A stretch of 64,000 nucleotides of DNA, from contig PUQB01000778.1 in the NCBI GenBank assembly GCA_003024785.1, forward strand, positions 1 to 64,000, written 5' to 3'. A program made the translations under genes and the position numbers. This DNA is from Selaginella tamariscina (taxonomy: Eukaryota; Streptophyta; Lycopodiopsida; Selaginellales; Selaginellaceae). Below, in pieces: positions 44,630-56,722 of this stretch (its first letter is position 1; the number at the start of each line of letters is the position of its first letter). Under the pieces are notes generated by a model. That model was not told the DNA's origin. It saw nothing but the letters and a program-made list of their open reading frames with translations, and searched no databases.

Positions 44630-44665
44630 GCACGCACGCACGCACGCACGCACGCATCCACACAC
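42316..44665 (-). pseudogene. PPR-3, PLS-class PPR gene with E/E+ end, frame-broken
   Basis: The minus strand starts in a (GT)n(GA)n-encoded CVCVCERERE run (44.64 kb), then an N-terminal part 'MQNKLTCVAEVL' homologous to that of PPR-1'. PPR motifs follow: 'VAHTLISMYSKCGSM', 'STHIFVANTLVGMYSKCGSM', 'HVYVANTLVDVYSKCGDM', 'DEMVGTSLVDFYGKCGDM'. The E/E+ end is 'SVLWMTLLGACKKWSNLEV' and 'QAWWCDAKGRTYSS', running into low-complexity ERERE and stopping at 42316. At least five frame changes. Copia-I has inserted at its 3' end. Probable role when intact: organellar RNA processing or editing. Confidence 0.82.
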
Positions 44666-44794
44666 ACGCTCGTCTACATCAAAATGTACATTAAGGGACT
44701 GTTGAGAAGGCTATACCCTGCATGTGTACATACATAAGCACAAAAGTATACATATATACATAAAGATATACATCTCCCTCCCTCTCTCTCTCCC

Positions 44795-44829
<35 letters not shown>

Positions 44830-45383
44830 AAATTTATGAACCAATATCATCTACATACCTATACAAAATTATACATATTAACATAAATCTCTCTCACACA
44901 CACACCGCGCGCGCAGATTTACATCAGGAGATAGGAACAATATATCCTGCATGTATTACGTACACGTACGTACATATACACTAATACATACATACAGATG
45001 TACAACGTGCATTGGTGTTTAACTTACATGTATACATTATAATTAGATATGTGGGAAAAATCTCTCTCCTCTCTCTCTCTCTCTGTGACACACACACAAC
45101 ACACACACCACAACATCAGACTTACGAACATTATATCCTGCATGTATTACATACACATGCATAGGTACACACAAACACATACAAGATATACAACGTGCAT
45201 TGATGTTTAACTTACGTGTATTGTTGGTTACATCTATGTTCATATATTCAATACATATTAAATACAAACAGCAGAATGTATTATTTGATGCCCAAGAATA
45301 TATATGAGAGAGAGAGAGAGAGAGAGCTTCACCCACACACGTAAGTTTATTTTTCATCCCTCTTCAACATGTCTAGAGTTGGA

Positions 45384-45414
<31 letters not shown>

Positions 45415-45658
45415 TCACACACGTAGATTTACATCAGGAGTTTCGAACATATATCCTGCATGTGTTACATACACATACGTAAAGATATACAAACGTGCAT
45501 TGATGTTTAACTTACATGTATACATATTGTGGTTGCTGCTTAGAACAATGGCTTCTTGTTGTACCTAGTTAAATCTATATTCATATTATTACAAACAACA
45601 GATTCCGGATAAATGTATTTGATGTGCAACAATATATATATATATATAATATAATAAT

Positions 45659-45716
<58 letters not shown>

Positions 45717-45800
45717 TGAGTGAGTGTGGAGTGAGTGAGTGAGAACATTCAGAAGGTCATTAGATAATTTCTCTTTCACATCTGTTTCACATCCTAACTA
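44545..45800. repeat. SSR-rich tandem repeat block, unit about 180-250 bp
   Basis: Three to four units each combine (CT)n(CA)n with 'gatttacatcaggag', 'tatcctgcatgta', and 'cgtgcattg(a/g)tgtttaactta'. The last unit (45385-45610) is also the inverted counterpart of 25610-25890, so the inverted duplication ends within this block. 45655-45720 is a pure GA/TC tract. Confidence 0.85.
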
Positions 45801-48738
45801 GAGATACTCACAACTTCTATCCGGTCAGCTTTTTGGTGCATGCTTAATAACTAACTTAAAGAAGTTAGCCATGGTCACGTAGGCAGGTGCTGCCACATCC
45901 TTCTCCTCACGAGTCACCAATGCAGAGAATGCAGCCTTGCCAACTTCTACATTCCTCCATTTCCTACACGACTCCAACAAACTCATCCACACAACATTAT
46001 TAGCCTCACAAGGCATGCTTCTGATCAACAACAGCGCCTCTTGCAGCCTGTCGGCTCTTCCCAACATATCAACCATACACGAGTATTGCTCCAAAGTAGG
46101 CCTCATACCACATTTTAACATGAACTCGAAACATCTCTGTCCTTCTTCCATCATACCTGCATGGCTACAGGCAGTAAGAATCAATAAGATTGTAACATCA
46201 TTCATTTGTACACCAGCTTCCTGCATTCACACTAAGTACTTGGGATGTGTTTCCCAAGCAAGCTGTACCCTCCAAGCAAGGCATTCCAAGAGACTATGTT
46301 TCTAGTCTGCATATTCTTAAACACCTCTTCAGCAGCAGCCATGTTGCCACATTTCCCATACAAGTCCACCAAACAAGTTGCAACCATCTCATCCTTTTCC
46401 AATCCAAGTTCAGTAATTCGATCGTGCATTCTCTGTCCAACATCCAACGCCCCTAAACTCGCACAAGCCTTGAGTGCAACTACAAAAGTAACACGGTTTG
46501 GTGCACAGTTCATGGTGGCAAAACATTCAAAGCCTTCAAGCTTTCATCTTTTCAACGTATCCACGTTCCAAGAAACAACAGTACACTATCAAATACATAC
46601 TGAGCATCCCACATACTCATGCACGTCCACCAGGGTATTTACCACGAATACGTGCTTATCATAACCACACTCTCTACCTCGTCTGTGAATAGCCATCGCC
46701 TTCTCTAAACAAGTCTTCTCATTCTCTGCACAGGCCTTGAGTGCAGCAACAAATGTGAAGCTACTTGGTGCACAGTCCATGCTAGCAAACACATCCAAAG
46801 CCACGTTGCTCTTTGCATTTTCTACATATCCGAGTATCAAGGCGTTCCAAGAAACATCAATCCGTTAAATCATACTCTCAAATACATCTTGAGCATCCCA
46901 CATACTTCCGCATTTGTTATACATGTCCACATTTCCATTACAGACCATCATGCCTTCTGTGTCATCACACTTATAACAGGCATTAGGTTCTCTTTCACCA
47001 CTTCTTCTGTTTTGTCTCCCACCACAAAGCTATGCAATCTTCCCTCACCGTCGCACCACCAAGTCCGTTCCGGTGTCTTACAAGCCGTTACTGCCTTCCT
47101 TCTAGCTTCTACCTCTTCTTCCTCTCGGTGCATGCCTAGCCTTCTATATATATGTCCCATCAATACACACGCAACTGATACCTCAACCTCATCATAGTTA
47201 TTATTCACTAGTTCATAGAATGCAATCTCCCCCACCTCTACATTACTCCATTTCTTACATGCCCCTAACAGAGTCGTCCACACAAAACTATCTGCTTCAA
47301 ATGGCATGTTACGGACGAGAGACAATGCCTCTTGTAACCTGTTGTTTCTACCCAACATATCAACCATACATGTATAATGCTCCACACTCGCATGTATACC
47401 GTACTTCGGCATGGACTCGAAGTACCTTTGAGCCTCTTCCACCATACCCGCATGACTACATGCCGTCAGAATCAACAAGACTGTGACACCGTTCATTTGT
47501 ACACCTGCTTCCTGCATTTTCTTCACCACTCTGAACACTTCATCTGTGTCTCCCACTAAGTTGTATCCTCCTATCAAGGCAGTCCAGGACACTATGTTTC
47601 GAGTGTTCATCTTCTTAAACACCTCTTCAGAAACAGCCATCTTACCACATTTCCCATAGAAATCTACCAAAGAAGTCACCACCATCTCATCCTTTTCCAA
47701 TCCAAGCTCACGAATACGATTGTGAATCTTCTGTCCCGTTTCTAACGCCCCTATACTCGCACAAGCCTTGATAGCTGCAACAAATGTGCCAACGGTCTGT
47801 GCACAGTCCATTGCTCGCAAAACAAGTCCAAAGCTATCAAGCTCTCATCTTTTCTACATATCCGAGTATTAAGACAGTCCAAGAAACAACATCACGCTGG
47901 ATCATATTCTCAAACACATCCCAAGCGGCCTCCATGTTACCACATTTTCCATACATGCCACCAGGACGCTTGCCACAAATATCTCTTTATTCAAGTCCAC
48001 ACTCTCTGGCTTGTTTATGTATGAAACCCCCCTTCTGTAACCAAGTCTTCTTGTTATCACTCGCCATACATGCACACGCCTTGAGTGCAGCAGCGAAAGT
48101 GAAGCTGTTTGGTGCACAATCCATGTTGTCAAACAATTTCAAAGCTATCAAACTCTCCTCGTTCTCAACATATCCCATAATCAAGGCAGTCCAGACAACA
48201 ACGTCACGCTTTGTCATGTTATCAAAAACACCCTGTGCCTCACACATGCGTCCACATTTGCTGTATATGTCCACCAAACTGCTTGCAACATATACGTCCT
48301 TATCACAGCCACGCTCCTTGGCTTGTCGATGAATAACCCTCCCTTGCTCTAGACAAGTCTTCTTATTGAGGCCAACACATGCCTTGAGTGCAGCAGCAAA
48401 TGTGAAGCAATTGGGTGCACAGTCCATACACATATACACGTCTAAAGCCGCCACGTTTTCATCATTTTGCACGTATCCAAGTATTAAGACAGTCCAGGAA
48501 ACAACATCATGCTGGCTCATACTCTCGAAAACATCTTGGGCGTGCTGCATGCAGCTGCATTTGCTGTACATGGATATGAGTGTGTGAGCAACGTATCTAT
48601 TGTTGTGATAGCCAGCTTGTATTGCTTTAGAATGCAAATGTTTCCCTCCTTGCAAGTCCTTTGTTCTGCCACATTGTTTTATCTCACCAACTAATGCCGT
48701 CAACACAGTCCCACCTTCTTGTCTAGTCCTTTGAGTGT
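45385..48738 (-). repeat. large inverted duplication, minus arm
   Basis: Reverse-complement partner of 22690-25890. It carries PPR-1' and PPR-2' in the same internal order. Beyond 48738 the minus arm continues into the PPR-1' N-terminus, which the plus arm lacks. Confidence 0.9.
45825..46870 (-). pseudogene. PPR-2', PPR pseudogene (minus arm)
   Basis: Same content as PPR-2: 'YDKHVFVVNTLVDVH' (46.64 kb), 'DEMVATCLVDLYGKCGNM', 'ILLILTACSHAGMMEEGQRC', 'MPCEANNVVWMSLLESCRK'. It has lesions of its own, including a deletion around 46550-46620 that removes part of two motifs and a frame change near 46230. No N-terminus. Confidence 0.8.
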
Positions 48739-48805
48739 TTCTATATTGTCCTTTGTTAGCTGGTGGAACCTCTCCCACAGAGGCAAGTCTGTTTGGCATT
48801 CCTGA

Positions 48806-48848
<43 letters not shown>

Positions 48849-48859
48849 CGTTCCAACAC
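46948..48859 (-). pseudogene. PPR-1', PLS-class PPR gene with E/E+ end (minus arm)
   Basis: Better preserved than PPR-1. 48859-47987 is open for 290 codons: an SSR-encoded start (CVCVCERERE), 'MPNRLASVGEVPPANK', 'KQCGRTKDLQGGKHLHSKAI', then four PPR units. 47820-46948 is open for 290 codons: PPR units followed by 'MPFEADSFVWTTLLGACKK' and 'RTWWCDGEGRLHSFVVGDK', ending 'MTQKA'. Between 47990 and 47820 there are small indels (an extra A near 47993, a missing base near 47960 and others) that break the frame. Few corrections separate the two halves, so sequencing error or a very recent pseudogene are both possible. Confidence 0.85.
48808..48850. repeat. (TC)n(AC)n compound microsatellite
   Basis: Lies at the 5' end of PPR-1' and 30 bp from the start of the divergent PPR-4. 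The same junction and polarity as the other compound tracts when read on the gene strand. Confidence 0.95.
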
Positions 48860-48881
48860 TTCATAACATTTCTACCAAGAG

Positions 48882-50952
48882 ATGCAACAGCATTATGTCC
48901 AAGACAAACGTGCATTGCTCCCTCAGCTAAAGGAGTTAGAAGATGGTAAAGAGCTGAGGACGGCTTTGGCAAGTGAGATCAAACAATGTGGAATGAGAAA
49001 CAACTTGCAAAGAGGGAAGCTCTTACACGCTAATGCAATAGAAACTGGCTGTCACAACAACAGATATGTAGCACACACTCTGATATCCATGTACAGAAAA
49101 TGCGGTAGTATGCGGGATGCTCAAGATGTCTTCAAGAACATGCTCCAGCATAACGTTGTTTCATGGACCGCTTTGATATGTGGATATGTCGAGAATGGTG
49201 AGAACTTGAAGGCTTTAGAGTTGTTTTCCACCATGGATTCTGCACCAAGCAGCTACACGTATTCAAGGCGTGTACAGAGTTGGCCACTGAGAAACAGTTT
49301 GATAAGAAGACTTGCTTACAGAAAGGGAAAACCATTCATAGACAAGCCAGAGAATGTGGACGTGATGAAGACATGCTTGTGGCGAGCACATTAGTGGACA
49401 TCGGCAGCATGTAAGACGCCCGAGATGTGTTTAACAGGATGGCTCAGCATGACGTTGTTTCTTGGACAGCCATAATACTTGGTTACGGAGAAAATGAAGA
49501 AAGCTTGATGGCCTTAGACTTGCTATATAGGATGGAGTATGTACCGGATTGATTCACGTTTGTAGCTGCACTTAAGGTATATGCAGGTTTAGCAGCTGAA
49601 AACAGGATGGACAAGAAGAGGTGTTTAGAGAAGGGAATGGCCATTCATAAGGAAGCCCCAGAGTCTATGTGGCGACCACCTTAGTGGACATGTATAGTAA
49701 ATGTGGGAGTATGGTTCTTGCAAGGGATTTTTTGATAGCATGATACAACGGACTGTTGTTACCTGGACTGCCTTAATACTTGGATATGTCGAAAACGATG
49801 AAAACTTGATGGCTTTGGAAGTGTTCAACAGCATGGATTGTGCATCAAACAGCTTCACATTTGTTGCTGCACTCAAGGCATGCGCAGGTTTAGCAGCTGA
49901 CAACAAAGAGAGTTGTATACAGAAAGGGATGGCCATCCATAAACAAGCGAGAGACGTGGTTTTGATAAAAATGTATTTGTGACAAGCATTTTAGTAATAT
50001 GTATAGCAAATGTGGAGTATGCGGGATGCCAAGAAGGTCATGGTGCAACATGATATTGTTTCATGGACTGTCTTAATACTTGGCTACGTAGAGAATGAGG
50101 AATACATGATGGCTTTAGATGCGTTCTTCAGCATGGAGTGTCCACCAAACAACTTCACCTTTGTTGCAGTACTCAGGGCTTGTGCTAGCTTGGATTCATA
50201 ACCAAATCGTACGGCTTGGATTGGAAGAATAAGAGATGGTGACAACCTCGTTAGTGGTTCTTTATGGGAAATGTGGTAACATGGCGGCTGCTGAAGAGAT
50301 GTTTAACTGGATGCGTTCTTGGGATATAGTCTCTTGGACGGCCTTGATTGGAGGATACAGCTTGCTTGGGAACGTATATGAAGTGTTTAGTGTAGTGAAG
50401 AGGATAAAGGAAGCCGGTCTACTAATGGACACTGTCACAATGCTGTTAATTCTTACTGCCTGTAGCCATGCAGGTATGGTGGAAGAGGAACAAAGGCAGT
50501 TCAAAACCATTTCAAAGTACGGACTTAACCCAACCGTGAACATTACACACGTATGGTTGACGCGTTGGGGAGAGCCAACAGGTTGCAGGAACCATTGTCA
50601 CCCTTAGAAACATACCCTCTCAAGTAGATAACGTTGTGTGGATGACTTTGTTGGGGGCGTGTAGAAAGTGGAGCAATGTGGAGATCGGTAAGGTTGCATT
50701 CCATGCACTGGCGAATAACAATGATAATAAAGATGAGGTCACAGCTGCCTGGGAAACATATAGTAGGCTGGTATGCACCATGAGGAAGAGCAAATAAAAG
50801 CCACAAGGACTGTAGAGAACGCTTGGAAGATACCAGGGAGGACTTGGTGGTGCGATGGTGAGGGAAGGATGCAGATCTTTGTGGCGAGAGATAAGATGGC
50901 AAGTGAAATGAATGAGGAACTAAAGGCTCTATTGAGTGGTGAACTGGTTTAG
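48882..50952 (+). pseudogene. PPR-4, PPR gene divergent from PPR-1', frame-broken
   Basis: Opens with an ATG at 48882 and reads 'ELRTALASEIKQCGMRNNL', 'VAHTLISMYRKCGSM', 'HNVVSWTALICGYVENGEN'. It then breaks at about 49260 and continues in other frames ('NSFTFVAALKACAGLAADN', 'HDIVSWTVLILGYVENEEY', 'MLLILTACSHAGMVEEEQRQ'), with an internal stop after 'PD' near 49550. The E+ end 'RTWWCDGEGRMQIF' is at 50.85 kb and the stop at 50950-50952. Heavily decayed PPR of the same subfamily as PPR-1 and PPR-3. Confidence 0.8.
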
Positions 50953-51019
<67 letters not shown>

Positions 51020-51064
51020 AGCTTTTCTTTTCTATGTTGTGAATTTGATGTTTGTAATTAAAGT

Positions 51065-53319
51065 TTAAGGAACAGGAATACTCCCTTCTAGCATGAGCAC
51101 AACTGTCCACATGGACGGTCTCAAATGCATCTCCTCATGTATGCAGCATGCTGCAATCTTTACTACCTTAGCAACCTGCTCCTCATTTGCTGATCCCTTG
51201 AGCCTGCTATCAAGAAGCTCGATTTCAGACGTATAAACAGGTACGTATCCAAAGCTTCTAAAACCGCTTACAATTTCAAAGAGAACCATCCCAAAGCTGT
51301 AAACGTCAGTCTTCTCCGAGATTGCCAAGTTGAGTAACCATTCGGGAGCCAAGTACCCGCGTGTACCTCTCATGGTAGTGAAGACTCGACTCTGTTCGGA
51401 GTTCATTAGTTTGGCAAGTCCAAAGTCGGAGATCTTTACTGTGAAATCCTCGTCCAGCAAGATATTCTCCGGTTTGACATCACAGTGAATGATTCTCTCA
51501 CGACAGTTCTCATGAAGATACGCTAAACCTCTGGCTGTCCCAAGTGCAATGCCGTACCTTGTACCCCAGCTGAGAAATGTTGCGTTACCACTCTTGTCAA
51601 ACAAGAACTTCTCGAGTGAACCATGAGAAACAAACTCGTAAACAAGGAGACGGTGAGCTTGTTCCGAGCAGAATCCATACAGACGTACCAAGTTCTTGTG
51701 GTGAATGCTACCAATCGTCATGACTTCGGTTTGAAACTGTTTCTTGCCCTCTTGAATACTCTCCAGTCGCTTCACTGCCACTCTTGTACCATCTTGTAAT
51801 ACACCCTTGTACACGGAACCAAATGCACCGGCTCCTAACTTCTCGCTGAACCCACCAGTAGCTGCTTGTAAAGTTTTGTGATGGAACCTTGTGGGAGAAC
51901 CAGGTATCACCTTGATAGAAATGTCTTCTTCTTGGGGTAAGTCCTTCTCGTCTACATGTCTTCTTTGCTTGTAACACCATGCTAGTATACAGATAACGGA
52001 AAGGACGAAAGCAATACTACATCCTACGACCACATATACCAAGTAGTGTTTCTTTGTAGCTCGCTCTCTTGGAACTTTTATGAATGTATGAAATCCAGAA
52101 TTTACCTTCTTTTGAAAGCTCCCTGACCTTGAAGTATGTGAGAAGTAACAGAGTCCTGCTTGTGCTTGAAAAAAGCCCATGTTACAAGAGCAGTTCTTCA
52201 TGCATGAATCCTTACACTCCTGCAACGATGTCGTCGAAGTAGGACTTTCAAATTGGTTAGCAAAGTACGACAGGTTTGCCCCAAGATCCTGCAGCTCCAC
52301 ATCTTGTTGAGAGTTGCAAAGGTCCAACACTCCCCCGATGCATCCCTGCTTCACATCGCTCGATCCATCAAAGAGAGTGGATACCGGCAATAACATTGCA
52401 GGTTACTTGATGTGCAGACTCCATATGGACCACAAGTATTCGGAAGCTCGCATTCATCTGTAATGATTTCCTCGTCAATAACTCCTCCAGCTGCAGCAAA
52501 AGCCTTAGACAGAAGATTTCCTGTTGGTTTGAGCACCAAATCCCTATTGAACTGTTCATATCCAGTTGATTCTGGAACCACAGTAAGGAAACCACACGTG
52601 AGTCGCTTCCAACCAAGGTTAAATTCCCAGGGCGATAACTAGCATACGAAGAAGCTTTTGAATCATAAATAACCACCCTGGTATCTGTTGCCATGCTCCA
52701 GTATGTACCTTCGAACCACCAAGATCCACAGACAGCTCAAGAGAATCACGATTTCAAGTGAATATGAGCCTTCTGAAAGATCAGACTCAGACTTCGAATT
52801 CACCAACTTCATTCCTCGTCTAAGCTTTTGTCCGGACACTAAAGTATCGGTTGGATGGTCAAAACTTTCCCACAGAGTCACATTGTTACTATCTAACACA
52901 ACCAAGTTACCATTGTTCTGTAGTTGCAGTGCCTGTGCGTCTGTTCCGTTTGTGCCTGTTTCCCACACAAGTAACCCCTCCTTCCCGACGAGAAGCACAT
53001 TTCCATCTTTCTCGAACAAAAGCTTGGTAAATATGTCTGGAACTGGGGAATTCCGGTTTGCAGTCCATATAATCGGATTACTGGGTGGCGTATTAAAGAT
53101 GACACACAAGTAGTAGCTATCGTTGCGAAGAATGAACGATAATATGTAGCTCTCTTCTGAAGACACTAGAAATTGTCCGTTGCTGTCAACCCAATTCAAA
53201 TCTGATGCACTAGAACCTTTGCCAAGTCGATCTCTGTAAAGTCGTACAGCAAATGCAAGCTTTGGAAATAAAATCATTATAATTGCATAGAGAACAGCTT
53301 GAGTTTTTGCTGATGACAT
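51065..53319 (-). pseudogene. G-type lectin S-receptor-like Ser/Thr kinase, frame-broken
   Basis: Order on the minus strand: signal peptide (53319, 'LYAIIMILFPKLAFA'), bulb-lectin domain ('NPIIWTANRNSPV', 'LWESFDHPTDTLVSGQKL'), S-locus/EGF-like part ('YWSMATDTRVVIYD', 'ECELPNTCGPYGVC'), PAN-like Cys cluster ('CKDSCMKNCSCN'), TM helix ('VVVGCSIAFVLSVICILAW') and kinase. Kinase motifs: 'LGAGAFGSVYKG', 'VAVKRL', 'IIHCDVKPENILL' (HCD, so a non-RD kinase), 'ISDFGLAKL', 'LAPEWLL'. The segment between 'FEIVSGF' and 'LLDSRLKG' is shorter than usual. The last 443 codons (52396-51065) are fully open. Upstream, four frame changes (about 52748, 52705, 52565, 52395), each a net one-base loss, break the ectodomain. 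SD2-type LecRLKs sense extracellular cues at the plasma membrane. Confidence 0.88.
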
Positions 53320-54780
53320 CTTGCTAAAAATTACCCGCCAAGGAATAAATTTGACGCTATATAACCAACATGCAGATGCATATGAATGATTATTTCTTGC
53401 AATATGTATGGATAATTAGTCAATGGTTCTTTAGCACTTGCAAGTCATGTCAACGTGGCATCTACCCATCACATCAAGACAAGAATGTTTCTTGTCCTAT
53501 AAACACTATTTTTTGATTATTCATTTATCACTACAAATTTAAAATCTAATAAACTTGTCTCTAAAATGAAAATTATTTTTCGTTTTCCAAGAGAGTGAAA
53601 CAAGACCGTGTGTATACACCATACAAAAAAAAAAATGCACACATATATATATATACGTGCATGTATACACATTTTAACACTTCAATTTCTTTTTATTTGA
53701 GTAATTAACATAAATCAATACATAAACATATAGAAGTTTGACACGACTAGAGTATCACATCAGTTGATGCACGTTATATAAGGTCAAGGCACTGGTAAAA
53801 TCAAACTATGACATTGGATTATAACATCATCTAGTTCACTTGACTGGTACTCTCATAATTGAAAATATAGTGGTGTAAAACACTTAAATTCTAAGTCGGT
53901 TTTAATAAATTAACAAGCTCCTTGAAAACTCCATGTTTCACATGTAATTTAAATTATATATATTATGTTTATACATAAATATATATATCTATTTAAAATC
54001 AAATTATTTTAATATATTCTCATTTTATTATTTTATGTATTGAAATATACATAAGATATTTAAAACACATATTTTTAAATAGTGGAGCATAACACTCGCA
54101 AGTCGTGTCAAGGCAGCATTCACATCAATATTGAAAAGACTATATAAGACAAGTATTTTATATGCATATACAAGTTTACACGACTAGAGTATCACATTAG
54201 TATTGGTCGTGAAAGAAGACTATAAAACCAGAGGCGATGCACGTGTGTAATGTTATATATTATTCTACTCGTACTGTTACTATACAAGGTCAAGGACATA
54301 GTGGAAGGTTTGTTGGACATTTTGTATCCATATGCAACTTTACAATTGACATCATCCTATGACATTGGATTATAATATCATCTAGTTCACTTCAACCAAT
54401 TATAATATTGTATAAATTAATAACCTCTAAATTTAATATATTTTTGCCGTAAAGAAATATTAATAAATTAACAAGCTCCTTGAAAACTCCATGTTTCATA
54501 TGTAGTTTAAATTATATATATTTATATGTTTATAAATATATATATCTATTTAAAATTATATTATTCTCATTTTATTTTTTTTTATTGAATATAATTTATA
54601 ACACATAAGATTTAAAACACAAAATTTTAAATATTGGACTAACCTAATTTCATATATATTGTATTGTACACATTAAGATTAGATTGCTAAAACTTTAAAC
54701 ATAAAATATTCTAATTTTTGTGTAAATTTTAAAGTTGAACACACGTTGTAAGAAGGCGCTTAAACAAACATAAATATATA
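53320..54780. repeat. AT-rich flank with direct duplication (53.40-54.06 and 54.08-54.65 kb)
   Basis: No gene. Two copies share, in order, 'acttgcaagtcatgtcaa' or 'actcgcaagtcgtgtcaa', 'acacgactagagtatcacat', 'tatgacattggattataa', 'aacaagctccttgaaaactc' and an AT-rich tail. The second copy has about 150 bp more in its middle. Confidence 0.75.
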
Positions 54781-55199
54781 GAAAGGAATTTATTACATTC
54801 CCAGGGCAGGTAGTGGAGTCTTCTTCTTGTTCTTGTTCTTCTTAGTACTCCTCTTCTTCTTCTTTCTTTACATCCTAGTAAGTTACAAAATTTGCAGAAT
54901 AATAAGGATCTAAAGTTTATATATTCTTAATGATGATAATATGTTTCAATTATATGATATTATACAAGTAAAAGCCAAGAGAATAAACTTGAGAATTAAA
55001 GTTTAAAGAAATACAAGGCCCACGTTTCAGTGAACTGGGGCAGTTCTAAAAATGACACAAATCTAAAAAGATGCCATGTGTGCATGTTTTGACACACACA
55101 CACATATAGAGAGAGAGAAAGAAGATGAATAAGATACGTTAAGACGTTAAGAGTACATAAAGTAAATACTGAAAAATAAAAAAGCAGTAATTCACTTTC

Positions 55200-56084
55200 A
55201 AATAAAAACACTCTAAATGATGATTATAGAGGTTTATGAAGTAACCAGGCTACTGAACAACGGGTGGATGTGGACGAGGAACTACAGGATGAGGATGACG
55301 TACGGTGGTGGTGCATGTATATACGGTGGAGGTGGACATGCATACTGGATACGTATACGGTGGTACTCCAGAAGGATACATGGGCGGATACTGTACATGT
55401 GCAGGTGGTGGACACCGTATGTCTACACCGGATACCGTAGATCTGCACCTGGTGGAGGAGGATATATAGGAGCTACGCCAGGGAAGACAGTACCTCTTTT
55501 TTCACATTAACAGGTGGCACGTTCGGACTGGCCGCTGCATTCTTCACGTTGACAGGTGGAGCAGTTACATTGGCAACAGCATTGACAGGAAGTGAATCGG
55601 TATTGGCGGCTGCATTTGCATTGGCAGTTCCATTATTGTTCTTCTCGCGTTTGGCAGTACCTATCCATAAATAAAAAAATACATATGCATATGCATATAT
55701 AACTGCATATATATGTATGTGCATATGCGCTGTACCTTGAACAGATACGTTGGAATAAAAGATAACAGTGAATATGTAACCTTAAAGCGCCTAAATGCTC
55801 ATATGTATATATAAAATGAAGAAATATTAAGTATAGAGATCAAGTATATGTGCAAGTAAAGAAAGCGCTTAAATGAGTTAAACACACACACACAACTCCA
55901 TATGCATTATAAAATATTTAACATGAGTTTGTGCTGGTTGGCACCATACCCAATAGTAGTATACATAGAAAAGAAAGAAATTTTCAAGGGAAGGCTTTCT
56001 TAATACTTCTCTTCATATACAAGGAACATTCATTCACTGATGGTCTCTGTAACAAAAACTGCGTAAATAAACACAAATTTCCAC

Positions 56085-56126
<42 letters not shown>

Positions 56127-56220
56127 GGAAACACAAGAATTACAGATAATAGTAATTATCTATCTACACCTTAATAATACGTGGATACTTACTACACACA
56201 CACACACATGTGTGTGTATA

Positions 56221-56267
<47 letters not shown>

Positions 56268-56684
56268 ATATATATTCATATTGCATATAGACATTATAAA
56301 GCAGATACACAAACACAACTACAGACATGCGTGTATATTATATATACATATATGCATATATAAATTTACCTTCTTGGCCACCATCTTTAGGCCTGAGCCT
56401 CTTCTTGGACTTGTTATTGTTCAAGTTGTTAATGAGATTGCTCACATTATTGTTTGTGCCGTTGCTTGTCATGTTGTTCTGCGTGCCAGGCTTAATCAGC
56501 GACGGATCCACCGGGGGCGTAACTAAACACAACAATTAGCGACACACATGCCTATATATGTATTGAAATAACATGGATGTATGAGTGCTACAATTACATC
56601 TGAGTGTGTATACGCATCTATATGTACACGTCATACACATGTATGATCGTTTGCATATAAAATCAGATCCTCACACTTAAAATA

Positions 56685-56722
<38 letters not shown>

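Noticed and set aside
22690..48738. Inverted PPR pair as a chimeric-read or assembly foldback artefact
   Set aside because: The arms differ by private substitutions and indels (for example the 9-nt deletion near 22917 and the minus-arm gap near 46.6 kb), and the minus arm extends into an N-terminus absent from the plus arm. This argues for a real duplication, although read-level proof is lacking.
56210..56280. Long (AT)n tract as a possible CRISPR-like or origin element
   Set aside because: Simple dinucleotide slippage repeats of this kind occur in several introns here. There are no spacers and no repeat structure beyond TA.
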